A stretch of 64,000 bases of DNA from Lawsonibacter asaccharolyticus. GTDB lineage: Bacteria; Bacillota; Clostridia; Oscillospirales; Oscillospiraceae. The notes under the pieces were generated by a model. That model saw nothing but the letters and a program-made list of their open reading frames with translations, ran no database searches and had not been told where the DNA came from. Position numbers and translations under genes: made by a program. Where the stretch lies: the NCBI GenBank assembly GCA_003112755.1, contig BFBT01000001.1, forward strand, positions 3,410,001-3,474,000, written 5' to 3'. This document shows, in pieces, positions 8,658 to 19,181 of the stretch (position 1 is its first letter; each line of letters begins with the position of its first letter).

Positions 8658-11351
8658 TCACAGGGTGTCCTCCTCCGCCCGGTCCAGGGCCTCTCCCACA
8701 TCGAAGGGGGGCATGTCCTCTTCCGCTCCGCCTGGAGCTGCCCCGGAAGCGCTCTCGGGAGGGGTTCCCCCGGGGACGCCCTGGCGGTACTTCATCTCCT
8801 GCCACTGCTCCTTGGTGATGAGCAGCTGGCGGGGCTTTGAGCCCTCGAAGGGCCCCACGATCCCCTTCTCCTCCAGCTGGTCCACCAGCCGGGCCGCCCG
8901 GGCATAGCCCAGCTTCAGGCGGCGCTGGAGCATAGAGACCGACGCCTGTCCCGTCTCCAGGATCACCTCGGCTGCCGCGTCGATGAGCTCGTCGAACTCC
9001 TCCCCCACCTCCTCGGGGGCGGAGCCGCCCACGCCCTTGGCGCCCTTCTCCTTCTCGGCGGCGTGCTGCTCGATCTCCTGCATCACCTGGTCATCGTAGC
9101 TGGCGTCGCCGCTGTTCTGCTTGACAAAGTCCACCACTGCGGCCACCTCCTGGTCGGAGATGAGGCAGCCCTGGACCCGGGTGGGCTTGCCGGAGCCCAG
9201 GGGGAAGTAGAGCATGTCGCCCCGGCCAACCAGCTTCTCCGCACCGGTGGTGTCCAGGATGATGCGGGACTCCAGGCTGGAGGCCACCGCGAAGGCGATG
9301 CGGCTGGGGATATTGGCCTTCATCAGGCCGGTGATCACGTCGGCGGAGGGCCGCTGGGTGGCGATGATGAGGTGCATGCCGGAGGCGCGGCCCATCTGGG
9401 CCACCCGGCAGATGGACTCCTCCACCTCCTTGGCCGCCACCAGCATCAGGTCGGCCAGCTCGTCGATGACCACCACGATCTGGGGCATTTTGGTCATGCC
9501 CTCCGTCCTGGCGGCCAGGGCGTTGTAGGCGGCCAGATCCCGCACCCCAACCTCGGCAAAGGTGCGGTAGCGCTTCATCATCTCGGTCACCGCCCACTGC
9601 AGGGCGCCCGCCGCCTTCTTGGGGTCAGTGACCACCGGGATCAGCAGGTGGGGGATGCCGTTGTAGATGCCCAGCTCCACCATCTTGGGGTCCACCATGA
9701 TCAGGCGCACCTCGTCGGGGGTGGCCTTATAGAGCAGGGAGATGATCAGGGAGTTGGTGCACACCGACTTGCCCGAGCCGGTGGTGCCGGCAATGAGCAG
9801 GTGGGGCAGCTTGGCGATGTTGCCCACGATGCAGTGGCCGCCGATGTCCTTGCCCACGGCGAAGGACACCTTGGAGGGGCTGTCGGTGAACTCCCTGGAG
9901 CCGATGACGCTGTGGATGTTCACCGGCGACACCAGCTTGTTGGGCACCTCGATGCCCACCATGGAGATCTGGTCCGGGATGGGGGCGATGCGCACGCCGG
10001 AGGCCCCCAGGGCCAGGGCGATGTCGTCCGCCAGATTGGTCAGCTTGTTCAGCCGGACACCCTGGTCCAGCTCCAGCTCGTACCGGGTCACCGAGGGGCC
10101 CCGGGTCACGTTGACGATGTTGGCGTCGATGCCGAAGGAGTGGATGGTGTCATCCAGCCGCTGCCGGTTGGCGTTGAGCTCCACCAGGGCCTCCCCGCCG
10201 ATGTCCCCCGGTCCCTCCTTCAGCAGGGAGAGGGGGGGATACTGATAGGGGTGCTCCCCCGCCTCCGCCAGCCGGGACTGGACATCCCGGGCCACCTCCT
10301 GGGCGGCCTGGCGTGCCTCCTCCCGGGAGACCTTGGCCGGCTCCGGCTCCCGGGGGCTCTCCCCGGAGAGGGGGGCGGGCGGGACAGACGGGACAGGCGC
10401 GGGGGCCGGCTCCGGCGCCTGCCGGACCAGCTCCGCCTGGGCGGGCTCTGCCGCCGGCTCCGGCGCCGGGGCGGGCTGCTCCGCCGTCCGCTGCTCCGCC
10501 CCCGCCAGCACCTGGTCCGGAGCGGGGACATTTGCCTTGCGGTTGAAAAAGCTCCCCTTCTTTTTCACCTCGGGAGCGGTCTGGGCCGTCTTGCCCACCA
10601 GGGGGCCGTCCTCCACCGGGATGTCGATGTCCGCCCGGCGGGAGGGGGTCCGAACGGGCTCCGGGGCGGCAGGCCGCTCCTCCCGCTTGCTCCGGCGCGG
10701 GCGCTCCGGCTCCTCCTCCGGCTCATACTCATAGCGGGGCCGGTCGAAGATCCAGTCCGCCACCTCGGCCAGGGAGAGGCGGAAGGCCCCCAGTCCCGCC
10801 AGCAGGAAGGCCAGCACGAACAGGATGGTGGAGCCCAGGCGGCTGAACACCTGGACGCTCCCCTGGGCCAGCACGCCCCCCAGCACGCCGCCGGAGGTCA
10901 GCTCCTCCCCCGCCGCCCACAGGGTCTTCACCAGGGCGGCGTCCCAGGGCAGGACCCTGCCCAGCAGCCCGTGGACGATGCAGGAGAAGAGCAGGGGCAG
11001 CAGCAGGGCGCAGGTCACCCGCAGGCGCACCGGCCGCCCCCGGTGGAAGGCCAGGATATAGGCCGCCAGCAGCAGGGCCGGAGGCATCAGCCAGAAGCCA
11101 TAGCCCAGCAGGCCCTTCAGCAGTCCGGAGAAGAAATCGATGAAAATGGCCTGGATGTGGAAATAGCCCAGCGCCGCGAACAGGGCCAGCGCCAGACACA
11201 CCGCCGCCCCGATCTCCCGACGCATGGGCCGGCGGGCCGGCGCTTTGCTCCCGCGGCTGTTCCCCCGGCTGCTGCCGGAGGCACTGCCGCTCCTGCGCGT
11301 TCCCCCGGAGGAGGTGCGCTTCCCTCCGGTCTTCTTTTGTGATGCGGCCAT
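8658..11351 (-). CDS. ftsK: DNA translocase FtsK/SpoIIIE
   Basis: A membrane-anchored hexameric DNA pump for chromosome segregation at division and sporulation. It has 897 residues. After a basic Ser/Gly-rich start come about four membrane segments (residues 45-190), a long Pro/Glu-rich linker (about 200-370), the alpha/beta motor with Walker A GTTGSGKS near 520 and Walker B VVVIDELADLM, and a C-terminal winged-helix gamma domain (SVSMLQRRLKLGYARAARL). The start MAASQKK at 11351 follows GGGAGG. The protein is longer than B. subtilis SpoIIIE because of the linker. uppP lies upstream on the same strand. The symbol spoIIIE would be equally valid. Confidence 0.97.
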   Translation of the reverse strand: MAASQKKTGGKRTSSGGTRRSGSASGSSRGNSRGSKAPARRPMRREIGAAVCLALALFAALGYFHIQAIFIDFFSGLLKGLLGYGFWLMPPALLLAAYILAFHRGRPVRLRVTCALLLPLLFSCIVHGLLGRVLPWDAALVKTLWAAGEELTSGGVLGGVLAQGSVQVFSRLGSTILFVLAFLLAGLGAFRLSLAEVADWIFDRPRYEYEPEEEPERPRRSKREERPAAPEPVRTPSRRADIDIPVEDGPLVGKTAQTAPEVKKKGSFFNRKANVPAPDQVLAGAEQRTAEQPAPAPEPAAEPAQAELVRQAPEPAPAPVPSVPPAPLSGESPREPEPAKVSREEARQAAQEVARDVQSRLAEAGEHPYQYPPLSLLKEGPGDIGGEALVELNANRQRLDDTIHSFGIDANIVNVTRGPSVTRYELELDQGVRLNKLTNLADDIALALGASGVRIAPIPDQISMVGIEVPNKLVSPVNIHSVIGSREFTDSPSKVSFAVGKDIGGHCIVGNIAKLPHLLIAGTTGSGKSVCTNSLIISLLYKATPDEVRLIMVDPKMVELGIYNGIPHLLIPVVTDPKKAAGALQWAVTEMMKRYRTFAEVGVRDLAAYNALAARTEGMTKMPQIVVVIDELADLMLVAAKEVEESICRVAQMGRASGMHLIIATQRPSADVITGLMKANIPSRIAFAVASSLESRIILDTTGAEKLVGRGDMLYFPLGSGKPTRVQGCLISDQEVAAVVDFVKQNSGDASYDDQVMQEIEQHAAEKEKGAKGVGGSAPEEVGEEFDELIDAAAEVILETGQASVSMLQRRLKLGYARAARLVDQLEEKGIVGPFEGSKPRQLLITKEQWQEMKYRQGVPGGTPPESASGAAPGGAEEDMPPFDVGEALDRAEEDTL

Positions 11352-11398
11352 GTGTCCGCCTCCCTTTCCGGTCAATCAGGTCTTGGTCCGGGGCGCCC

Positions 11399-12241
11399 TC
11401 ACAGCCCCGCCAGGCTGGCGGCCAGGGAGATGGCTCCCGCCGCCCAGCAGTAGTAGGCAAAGGCGCCGAACTTTCCCTTGCCCGCCAGCAGGTTCACCAG
11501 GCGGATGGCGAAGTAGCCCACCACGCCGGCCACCAGCATGCCCACCAGATAGACGGGCAGAAGGCTGGTGTCGATCCCCGCCTGGACCGCGTCGATCAGC
11601 TCCAGCAGGGTGGCGCCGAAGACGGCAGGCAGGCTCATCAGGAAGGAGAACCGGACGGCAAAGGTGCGGTCATAGCCCCGCAGCATCCCCGCCGAGATGG
11701 TGATGCCGGACCGGGAGATGCCGGGCAGGGTGCCCAGCGCCTGGGCGCAGCCCACCAGAAGGGCGTCCAGCACAGTGGCAGTCCGCTCCGTTTTCCGCCC
11801 CCGGGCCATCCGGTCGGAGAAAAACAGGATGAAGCCGGTGGCCAGCAGGGCGAAAGAGACAAAGGTCACGTTGGACATGGCCCCCTCCACAAGATCCTTG
11901 ATCGGCAGCACCACAAACAGGGGCAGGGTAGCCACAATGATGAGCAGCACCAGCCGCCGGGCGGGGGGCAGCTTCTCCCGGCCCCGCCGTCCCCTGGAGG
12001 CCAGGTCCCGGATGCCCAGGAAAAATTCCCGGATCATGTCGATGATGTCCTGCCAGTAGTAGACGCACACCGCGATCAGGGTGGCAAAGTGCAGGAGCAC
12101 CGTGAAAAACATCTGGGACTCCTCCACGTTTTCCATGGCGAAGAAGTGCTGGAACAGGGCCAGGTGGCCCGAGCTGGAGATGGGCAGGAATTCCGCGATC
12201 CCCTGCAGGATCCCCATCAAGATCGACATCCAATAGGTCAA
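11399..12241 (-). CDS. uppP: Undecaprenyl-diphosphatase (UppP/BacA)
   Basis: An integral membrane phosphatase that turns undecaprenyl-PP into the monophosphate lipid carrier for wall synthesis. The family motifs are EFLPISSSGHLA near the N-terminus and GISRSG in the middle, in a protein with about eight hydrophobic segments. A TTG at 12241 is the preferred start: GGAGG sits 8 bases before it and the usual short N-terminus results (280 residues). An upstream ATG at 12268 would add nine residues that contain the ribosome site. The gene lies 47 bases upstream of ftsK. High confidence in function, moderate in the exact start. Confidence 0.93.
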   Translation of the reverse strand: MTYWMSILMGILQGIAEFLPISSSGHLALFQHFFAMENVEESQMFFTVLLHFATLIAVCVYYWQDIIDMIREFFLGIRDLASRGRRGREKLPPARRLVLLIIVATLPLFVVLPIKDLVEGAMSNVTFVSFALLATGFILFFSDRMARGRKTERTATVLDALLVGCAQALGTLPGISRSGITISAGMLRGYDRTFAVRFSFLMSLPAVFGATLLELIDAVQAGIDTSLLPVYLVGMLVAGVVGYFAIRLVNLLAGKGKFGAFAYYCWAAGAISLAASLAGL

Positions 12242-12436
12242 AACGATGTACCTCCGTGAAACTGTCATACTCTGTCCCGTTCCCCGGAAGAGTCCCCTCC
12301 TCCGGAAACAGGCACTTTATTATATTAGCACAAGCGGGGAGGGAATTCCAGTCTTTTTCCTCCAAACTTATGTCAACTTCTCGTCTTTTCCCCTCCAGGC
12401 AGGAGAGGCCCCGTCCGGCCCAGGCTGGACGGATGG

Positions 12437-12470
12437 AAAAAAGACGCTGTCCGTCCGAACGGACAGCGTC
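12437..12470 (-). terminator. Terminator of the era-yqzL-recO operon
   Basis: On the minus strand a perfect 12-bp stem (12443-12454 with 12459-12470) is followed by TTTTTT (plus-strand A's at 12437-12442), just after the recO stop. Confidence 0.92.
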
Positions 12471-12474
12471 CCTC

Positions 12475-13245
12475 TCACCTGTCCGGCCCGGCCGGCAGGG
12501 TCATCTGCTTATAGAAGTCCAGGGTGCGGAAGCCCCGTTCCAGCTGGGTGAGCAGATACGCCTCGCTCACCCCGGCCAGCTCCTCCAGGGCCCCGCTGTC
12601 CAGCCGGAAGGAAAACAGCCGCCGGGCGTCCCCGCAGACCACATGCCGCATAGCGGCCAGGACGGGGGGCGAGACCGGCATGGAGATCCCCTCCCCCACA
12701 CCGCCTCGGCATTTGGCGCAGTGGAGCGCCCCCTCCCGCAGGTGGAAGCGGGGCTCCTCCGGCCGTTCCGCGCCGCAGACGGCGCAGCCGTCCAGGATGG
12801 GCTCATAGCCCGCAGCGCACATCAGCCGCAGCTCAAAGGCCGCCTTGACCAGGGCCAGGGGCTTCTGGGGCATCTGGTCCAGGGCATACAGGCTGTTGAG
12901 CACCAGGGAGAGCAGCTCCGGCGCCGGCACGTCCTCCACCGCCAGCGCCTCCGCCGCCTCGGCGAAGTAGCAGGCCAGGGCCAGCCGCTCCACATCCCGG
13001 CGCAGCCCCAGAAACTCCCGCTCCACCGCTGCCTCCTTCACGGTCCAGCGGCCCCGGTACTCATACAGCACCAGGTCCGACCAGGCCAGCAGCTGGACCC
13101 CGGCGGCCACCGGGCTCCCCTTCTTACGGCAGCCCCGGGCCGAGGCGGTGAGCTTCCCGCTCTCCTGGGTCAGCAGGGTCAGGATCTTGTCCGACTCCTT
13201 GTAATCCACCGCACGGAGGACCAGCGCTTTGGTGCGCATATGCAT
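12475..13245 (-). CDS. recO: DNA repair protein RecO
   Basis: Loads RecA on SSB-coated single strands in the RecFOR pathway. It has 256 residues. The N-terminal OB fold starts MRTKALVLRAVDYKESDKIL, followed by a helical region with a CxxC zinc pair (CAVC...CAKC near residues 155-180). The ATG at 13245 is preferred because GGAGCGGACGAG precedes it. A longer open frame upstream runs into yqzL and lacks family likeness. It sits in the usual era-yqzL-recO order of Firmicutes and is closed by a strong terminator. Confidence 0.95.
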   Translation of the reverse strand: MHMRTKALVLRAVDYKESDKILTLLTQESGKLTASARGCRKKGSPVAAGVQLLAWSDLVLYEYRGRWTVKEAAVEREFLGLRRDVERLALACYFAEAAEALAVEDVPAPELLSLVLNSLYALDQMPQKPLALVKAAFELRLMCAAGYEPILDGCAVCGAERPEEPRFHLREGALHCAKCRGGVGEGISMPVSPPVLAAMRHVVCGDARRLFSFRLDSGALEELAGVSEAYLLTQLERGFRTLDFYKQMTLPAGPDR

Positions 13246-13304
13246 CTCGTCCGCTCCTCTATGTATCTCCGGCCGGTCCGCCGAGGGCGGGCCGGCCGGG
13301 CAGT

Positions 13305-13484
13305 TCACATATCCTTTTTGTCCATCATGCCCGGCACAGACGGGGGCAGAGTCCCGCCCCCCGGCGCTCCGGGAGGGGGCATGGGAGGGAAGACCACTTC
13401 CTCCCCCTCCTTCAGCCGGGCCGCCAGATAGGCCTGGGGCAGTCCGGTGGCAAAAAAGAAGTTCCAAAATCCGCTCTGTTCCAT
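13305..13484 (-). CDS. yqzL: YqzL family small protein
   Basis: A 59-residue protein with the YqzL hallmark FWNFFFATGLPQAYLAARL at the N-terminus and a Pro/Gly-rich tail. The start MEQSG at 13484 follows GGAGGGC, leaving out 18 residues of an upstream open frame. YqzL lies between era and recO in many Firmicutes, as here. Its biochemical role is not established. Confidence 0.88.
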   Translation of the reverse strand: MEQSGFWNFFFATGLPQAYLAARLKEGEEVVFPPMPPPGAPGGGTLPPSVPGMMDKKDM

Positions 13485-13569
13485 CTGTCTTGCCCTCCTG
13501 TCTCTGCTGCTTAGGCTGGCATCTCCAGTGGAAAACATGCGCGGTAATTTTTAGGCCCGGTCTTTTCCC

Positions 13570-14466
13570 TCACTCATCCCGGTATCCGAAGTTGCGGATC
13601 AGATTCACGTTGTCGCGCCAATTTTCTTTTACTTTCACCCAGGTCTGGAGGTACACCTTGGTCCCCATGAATCGCTCCATGTCCTGCCGGGCCAGGGAGG
13701 ACACCTTTTTCAGCATGGCTCCCCCCTTGCCGATGATGATCCCCTTATGGCTGTTCTTCTCGCAGTAGATGGTGGCGTCGATCTCGATGACCTCGTCATC
13801 CCGCTCGGAAAACTTGGTGATCTCCACGGCGGTGCCGTGGGGGATCTCCTTGTCCAGGCAGAGCAGCAGCTTCTCCCGCAGGATCTCCGCCATCATCTGG
13901 CGCTCCGGCTGATCGGTGACCATGTCCTCCGGGAAGAGCTGGGGCCCCTGGGGCAGAAACCCGTCCAGTACGTCCAGCAGCTCCTCCACCCCCTCGCCGG
14001 TCCTGGCCGAGACAGGGACCACGGCGGTGAACTCATGGGCCTGCCCGTAGGTCTGGATGACCTCCAGCAGCTCCTCCTTGTGCTCCAGGGTGTCCACCTT
14101 GTTGATGACCAGCACCGAGGGGCAGCCCAGAGTCTTGATGCGGGCGATGAGCTCCGCCTCCGGGCCGCCGACATTGGGGATGGGCTCCACCAGCAGCATG
14201 ACCGCGTCCACGTCGGCCACGCTCTCCTTCACCACGTTCACCATGTAGTCCCCCAGGCGGGTGCGTGCCTTGTGCAGGCCCGGCGTATCCAGAAAGACGA
14301 ACTGGCTCTCCCCCCGGTTCAGAATGGCGCAGATCCGGTTCCGGGTGGTCTGGGGCTTGTTGGAGACGATGGCCACCTTCTCCCCCACCAGGGCATTGGT
14401 CAGGGTGGACTTGCCCACGTTGGGGCGGCCTATAATAGAAATCATTCCCGATTTTTTGATGGACAT
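13570..14466 (-). CDS. era: GTPase Era
   Basis: An essential GTPase that binds the 3' end of 16S rRNA during 30S assembly. It has 298 residues. The G1 motif GRPNVGKST is at residues 13-21, then the G3 motif DTPGLH, the G4 motif NKVD and the C-terminal KH domain with GKGGAMLKK. A GAGGA ribosome site precedes the ATG. A small membrane protein gene lies 12 bases upstream on the same strand, and yqzL and recO follow. Confidence 0.98.
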   Translation of the reverse strand: MSIKKSGMISIIGRPNVGKSTLTNALVGEKVAIVSNKPQTTRNRICAILNRGESQFVFLDTPGLHKARTRLGDYMVNVVKESVADVDAVMLLVEPIPNVGGPEAELIARIKTLGCPSVLVINKVDTLEHKEELLEVIQTYGQAHEFTAVVPVSARTGEGVEELLDVLDGFLPQGPQLFPEDMVTDQPERQMMAEILREKLLLCLDKEIPHGTAVEITKFSERDDEVIEIDATIYCEKNSHKGIIIGKGGAMLKKVSSLARQDMERFMGTKVYLQTWVKVKENWRDNVNLIRNFGYRDE

Positions 14467-14478
14467 AGCGTTTGTTCC

Positions 14479-14784
14479 TCAACTTTCTTTTCCGGCGGTG
14501 TGAGCACTTTCCGCCTTATGATCCGTTCCCCGCTCCAGCAGCTGGTCCAGCTTCTCCTCCATCCGGCGGAGCCGGTCTGTCTCCTCCTCCAGCCGGCGCC
14601 GGGTCTGCTGGAGCCGCTCCCGCAGCTGTATGATCAGCGCCCCGGCCAGGGCCAGGAGGGCGGTGGCCAGCAGAAAGCAGGCCATTTCCTCCCCGATCCA
14701 GGAGGCCAGCAGCCCGCCGAAAAAGAGCAGAAATCCGCCGCCAACAGCCAGCAGGAGCCACAGGACTAAAAAGTTGGCGAGCAT
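14479..14784 (-). CDS. Membrane protein with C-terminal coiled coil, unknown
   Basis: A 101-residue protein. Two hydrophobic helices (residues 4-28 and 33-52) are followed by a charged heptad-like coiled coil (LRERLQQTRRRLEEETDRLR, EEKLDQLLERG) and a polar tail. An AGGGAGGG site lies before the ATG. It is the gene just before era on the minus strand and probably belongs to the same transcript. No family is recognised. The layout suggests a cytoplasmic coiled-coil scaffold held at the membrane. Confidence 0.75.
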   Translation of the reverse strand: MLANFLVLWLLLAVGGGFLLFFGGLLASWIGEEMACFLLATALLALAGALIIQLRERLQQTRRRLEEETDRLRRMEEKLDQLLERGTDHKAESAHTAGKES

Positions 14785-14842
14785 TGTTTTCCCTCCCTGT
14801 TTTTCATGGAGCGCCGCCCGCTGACGGGCGGGCGCAGGTCCT

Positions 14843-15901
14843 TTACCAGATGCCCAGCAGGTGCTGCATGCCCAGGCTGACGCAGGTGATGGCCGCCCAG
14901 CAGGTGAAGCCCAGCAGGATGGGCTTGCCTCCCGTCTTCACCAGCTTGACCACGTCGGTGTTGATGCCGATGGCCGCCATGGCCATGACGATAAAGAACT
15001 TGCTCAGGGTCTTGAGCAGGGAGAAAAGCTCATTGGCCCCCGCCAGGGCGGGACCGGAGAGCACGGCGGTGACCACCGTAGTGATGACGGAGGCCAGCAC
15101 AAAGTACAGGATAAACATGGGGAACACCGACTTGGCGGACACCTTCACGCCGCTCTTCCCGCCGGCCTTCTCCGCCTGGCGCACCCGGAAGAGGGCCAGC
15201 GCCAGGGTGATGGGGATGATGGCCAGGGTGCGGGTCAGCTTGACGATGGTGGCATACTCCAGCACCGCGCCGCCGGTGTTGTGCAGGGTGTCCCAGGTGG
15301 AGGCGGCCGCCGTGACGGAGGAGGTGTCGTTCACCGCAGTGCCGGCGAACAGGCCGAAGCCGGTGTCGCTCAGCCCGATGGCCCCGCCCAGGGTGGGGAA
15401 GATCAGGGCCGCCAGCACATTGAACAGGAAGATCACCGAGATGGACTGGGCGATCTCCTCATCGTCCGCCTCGATCACCGGGGCGGTGGCCGCGATGGCG
15501 GAGCCACCGCAGATGGAGGAGCCCACGCCGATGAGGGTGGCGATCTTCCCGGGCATATGCAGGGCCCGGCTCATGAGGAAGGCCACGATGAGGGAGGTGG
15601 CGATGGTGGACAGGATGATGGGCAGGGAGGTGAGCCCCACCTCACCGATCTTCCGCAGGTTCAGGCCGAAGCCCAGCAGGATGACCGCGTACTGGAGCAC
15701 CTTTTTGGAGGTGAAGGCCACCCCGTCCTTCACCTTGTCCTTGTTTTTCATCACCGCGCACAGCACCATGCCGAACAGGATGGCCAGCACCGCGCTGCCC
15801 ACGATCTCCAGAGCCGGGGCCAGCTCCACCAAAAACCAGGCCAGCAGTGCCACCGCCAGGCACAGCAGCACTCCGGGTGCCCTTTTCTGCCAAATATCCA
15901 T
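14843..15901 (-). CDS. YeiH family (UPF0324) putative sulfate exporter
   Basis: A 352-residue integral membrane protein with about ten hydrophobic segments. It belongs to the YeiH/PSE family: [35 protein letters not shown] and [18 protein letters not shown] are its conserved blocks. Members are called sulfate or small-anion exporters, mostly by prediction. The start follows AGGAGAG. A palindromic hairpin at 14811-14835 lies just after the stop. There are no sulfur genes beside it, so the substrate remains open. Confidence 0.9.
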   Translation of the reverse strand: MDIWQKRAPGVLLCLAVALLAWFLVELAPALEIVGSAVLAILFGMVLCAVMKNKDKVKDGVAFTSKKVLQYAVILLGFGLNLRKIGEVGLTSLPIILSTIATSLIVAFLMSRALHMPGKIATLIGVGSSICGGSAIAATAPVIEADDEEIAQSISVIFLFNVLAALIFPTLGGAIGLSDTGFGLFAGTAVNDTSSVTAAASTWDTLHNTGGAVLEYATIVKLTRTLAIIPITLALALFRVRQAEKAGGKSGVKVSAKSVFPMFILYFVLASVITTVVTAVLSGPALAGANELFSLLKTLSKFFIVMAMAAIGINTDVVKLVKTGGKPILLGFTCWAAITCVSLGMQHLLGIW

Positions 15902-16077
15902 CTCTTTCTCTCCTAGATCTCTCTTTCTGTCTCCCGCGGCCGGCCACCGGCCTCTCCGGCATTTCGGGCCGGTGCGCCTCTGCGGGACTGCTTATTGTAC
16001 CACACCGGCCCGCCCCGCGCAATCCCCTCCGGGCCCGGCGGGACATTTTCTCCCGCTTCCCCGCGGGACGTGGCCTC

Positions 16078-16800
16078 TCATCCCCGGCGGATGCCCAGCC
16101 CCTCCAGGATGTGCTCCTCCCGCCGGCGCATCTGGGCCTTCATGGGGCCTTCGTCCATGTGGTCATAGCCCAGCAGATGGAGCACAGAATGGACCGCCAG
16201 ATAGCTCAGCTCCCGCTCCACACTGTGGCCGTACTCCTCCGCCTGGGCGGCGGCCCGCTCCAGAGAGATGCACATATCCCCCAGGGGCACCAGCCCGGTG
16301 TCCGGGTCCTCGTGCTCTTCCCCCGGCTTCTCCCCCGGAGAGAGGTCGAACATGGGGAAGGAGAGCACGTCGGTGGGCCTGTCCACCCCCCGCATGTCCA
16401 GATTCACCTGATGGATGCCCTCGTCGTCGGTGAGGAGCACGTTGATCTCACAGGGCAGGTCCATCCCCTCCGCCTCCAGGGCGGCGGAGATGACCCGGCG
16501 GAGCAGGGGCTCCACAGTGTCCGGGGCCTCCACCTCCGCCTCCAGGATGATCCGGTGCTCCGGCCCCGCCGGAGGACATGTCCCCCGGTTGACCTCCCGC
16601 GCATCGGTCCGGCCCGCCAGATAGTCCAGGGAGACGCCGAAGAACTCCGCCGCCTTCACAAAGGTGAGAAAGCTGGGGGCGTTCCCATCCCTCTCCAGGC
16701 GCTGGTAATTCCGCCATGCGATGGACAGGTGCTCTGCCGTCTGCACCTGGGTCAGACCGCGCTCCTTCCGCAGGCGCCTCAGCCGTTCATTGAATATCAT
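16078..16800 (-). CDS. ybeY: XRE helix-turn-helix fused to rRNA-maturation endoribonuclease YbeY
   Basis: One continuous 240-residue frame. Residues 1-66 are a Cro/CI-like helix-turn-helix (MIFNERLRRLRKERGLTQVQ, then FFGVSLDYLAGRTD). Residues from about 82 are YbeY, with the metal site HSVLHLLGYDH at 204-214 and the family block RPTDVLSFPMF. YbeY is a single-strand endoribonuclease in 16S 3'-end maturation and is normally 150-170 residues with no DNA-binding part. The start has a good site (GGAGGCGGG) before the HTH part. No in-frame ATG, GTG or TTG with a ribosome site stands at the expected YbeY start. It follows phoH, its usual partner. Confidence 0.88.
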   Translation of the reverse strand: MIFNERLRRLRKERGLTQVQTAEHLSIAWRNYQRLERDGNAPSFLTFVKAAEFFGVSLDYLAGRTDAREVNRGTCPPAGPEHRIILEAEVEAPDTVEPLLRRVISAALEAEGMDLPCEINVLLTDDEGIHQVNLDMRGVDRPTDVLSFPMFDLSPGEKPGEEHEDPDTGLVPLGDMCISLERAAAQAEEYGHSVERELSYLAVHSVLHLLGYDHMDEGPMKAQMRRREEHILEGLGIRRG

Positions 16801-16921
16801 TTGTACCCGCCTCCATTGATGGATATCGTATCTCTTCCTCCCGCTGCATCGTTTCTCCCGGCGGGCGCGCGCACCCTGCGCGGGGGCTCTTCAGGGCGGG
16901 ACCTCTTTGGGATGCCCGAGG

Positions 16922-17911
<990 letters not shown>

Positions 17912-17933
17912 TTGCAGGAAATCTCCTTACTTG

Positions 17934-19166
17934 TTATGGTTGTTCCGGGGCGCTGTCTCCGGCGCCCGGTGCCGCGGGCACCTCCCGGCCGATCTCCTCC
18001 CGGCACTCGGCGGTGAGGGTGACCTCCAGCCAGCTGTCCGCCGCCCGGGCGGTGTAGTAGGTGGAGACCACCCGGCCCTCCTCCCCGATCTGCTCCTTCA
18101 GCTGCGCCAGCAGGCGCTCCTCCAGCAGAGTCTGGGCGGCGGTGCGGTCCACCTCCGTCTGGACGGGCTCATAGGCCCGGTACTGCTCCACTGTCCAGGA
18201 CAGGGGGAGCGTGAGCCCGCCGGGCAGCCCGGCCTGGTACACTGTACTTATTTTATCATACCAGGGCCAGGAAATGCCAGCGTTTTGATAAAATTCCACG
18301 GGATATCCCAGGACCGTCAGGGTAAAGCGGCTTTTTTCCTCTCCTGTGTACGCCTTGACCTGGGCGGTGAGCGGGATGGACGCGGTGAGGGTGCGCCAGG
18401 TCCTGGCCTCCACCCGGCCCCGGGCGTGGGTCTGGTAGTAGCGCACCGGCTGGTCGCTGTACATGGGGGGCTCCATGCTCACCGTGCCGCTGATGAGGAT
18501 CTCCCCCTCCGTCACTGTGTCCCCCTCCTTCACCGCCGCCTCCCCGTCCATGGTCTCCACCCGGGTCACGATGCCGTCCGCCTTTGAGACCACGTGGTAG
18601 TGGCCCTCCTCCTGGGTCAGCTCGGGGGGCTGGACCGCCTCCCGCACCTGCACCTCCAGCCGGGTGCCGTGGAGGTTCAGGGACATCCAGGACAGCTCAT
18701 CCAGGGACAGCAGGGCCTCCTCGGCGATCTGCCGCCGCTCCAGGGCCGGACCGTATGCCCCGGGCCGCACCCCCAGCCGCCGCAGCTCGCTGAGGATCAC
18801 CCCAGTGGGGACGGTCTCGTTCCCTGTCACCTGGATGGTGAGCACGAAGCTGGACAGGATGCACACCGCTGCCAGGGACAGTGCGAACCCCGCCAGAAAG
18901 GCATACCGGGTGCGGAAGCGGGCCAGAAAGGCGGGCAGGCCCCGGCTCCCCTCCGTCTCCACGGTGCAGCCCACCCGCTCCGCCAGCTTCCACAGCTGCT
19001 TCCGGTCCTCCTGCCGCACCGTCATGGACAGGGTGTGCCCATCCCGCCACTCCAGGGCCCAGAAGGAGATCCCATTCTGGGCGCACACGTTCATCAGGCG
19101 CTCCGGGAAGGGCCCCCGGGCCACCACCCGCAGCTCCCCCCGCAGCCGGTTCACGATCCACTGCAC
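17934..19166 (-). CDS. yqfD: Sporulation protein YqfD
   Basis: A 410-residue protein of the YqfD family, made in the mother cell and needed for sporulation. A soluble N-terminal part (about 1-85) is followed by one membrane helix (TRYAFLAGFALSLAAVCILS) and a large C-terminal domain with the family blocks ELRRLGVRPG, LSWMSLNLHGTRLEVQVREA and SKADGIVTRVE. The start is GTG at 19166 after GAGGGGAGGG. It lies between yqfC and phoH. The Ala/Pro-rich tail is poorly conserved. This gene is one of the reasons to call the organism a spore former by ancestry. Confidence 0.93.
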   Translation of the reverse strand: MQWIVNRLRGELRVVARGPFPERLMNVCAQNGISFWALEWRDGHTLSMTVRQEDRKQLWKLAERVGCTVETEGSRGLPAFLARFRTRYAFLAGFALSLAAVCILSSFVLTIQVTGNETVPTGVILSELRRLGVRPGAYGPALERRQIAEEALLSLDELSWMSLNLHGTRLEVQVREAVQPPELTQEEGHYHVVSKADGIVTRVETMDGEAAVKEGDTVTEGEILISGTVSMEPPMYSDQPVRYYQTHARGRVEARTWRTLTASIPLTAQVKAYTGEEKSRFTLTVLGYPVEFYQNAGISWPWYDKISTVYQAGLPGGLTLPLSWTVEQYRAYEPVQTEVDRTAAQTLLEERLLAQLKEQIGEEGRVVSTYYTARAADSWLEVTLTAECREEIGREVPAAPGAGDSAPEQP

Positions 19167-19181
19167 GCGCGTTCCCTCCCC

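Noticed and set aside
9063-11342. A 759-codon plus-strand frame opposite ftsK
   Set aside because: Same reason: repetitive composition, no ribosome site, and ftsK is certain on the other strand.
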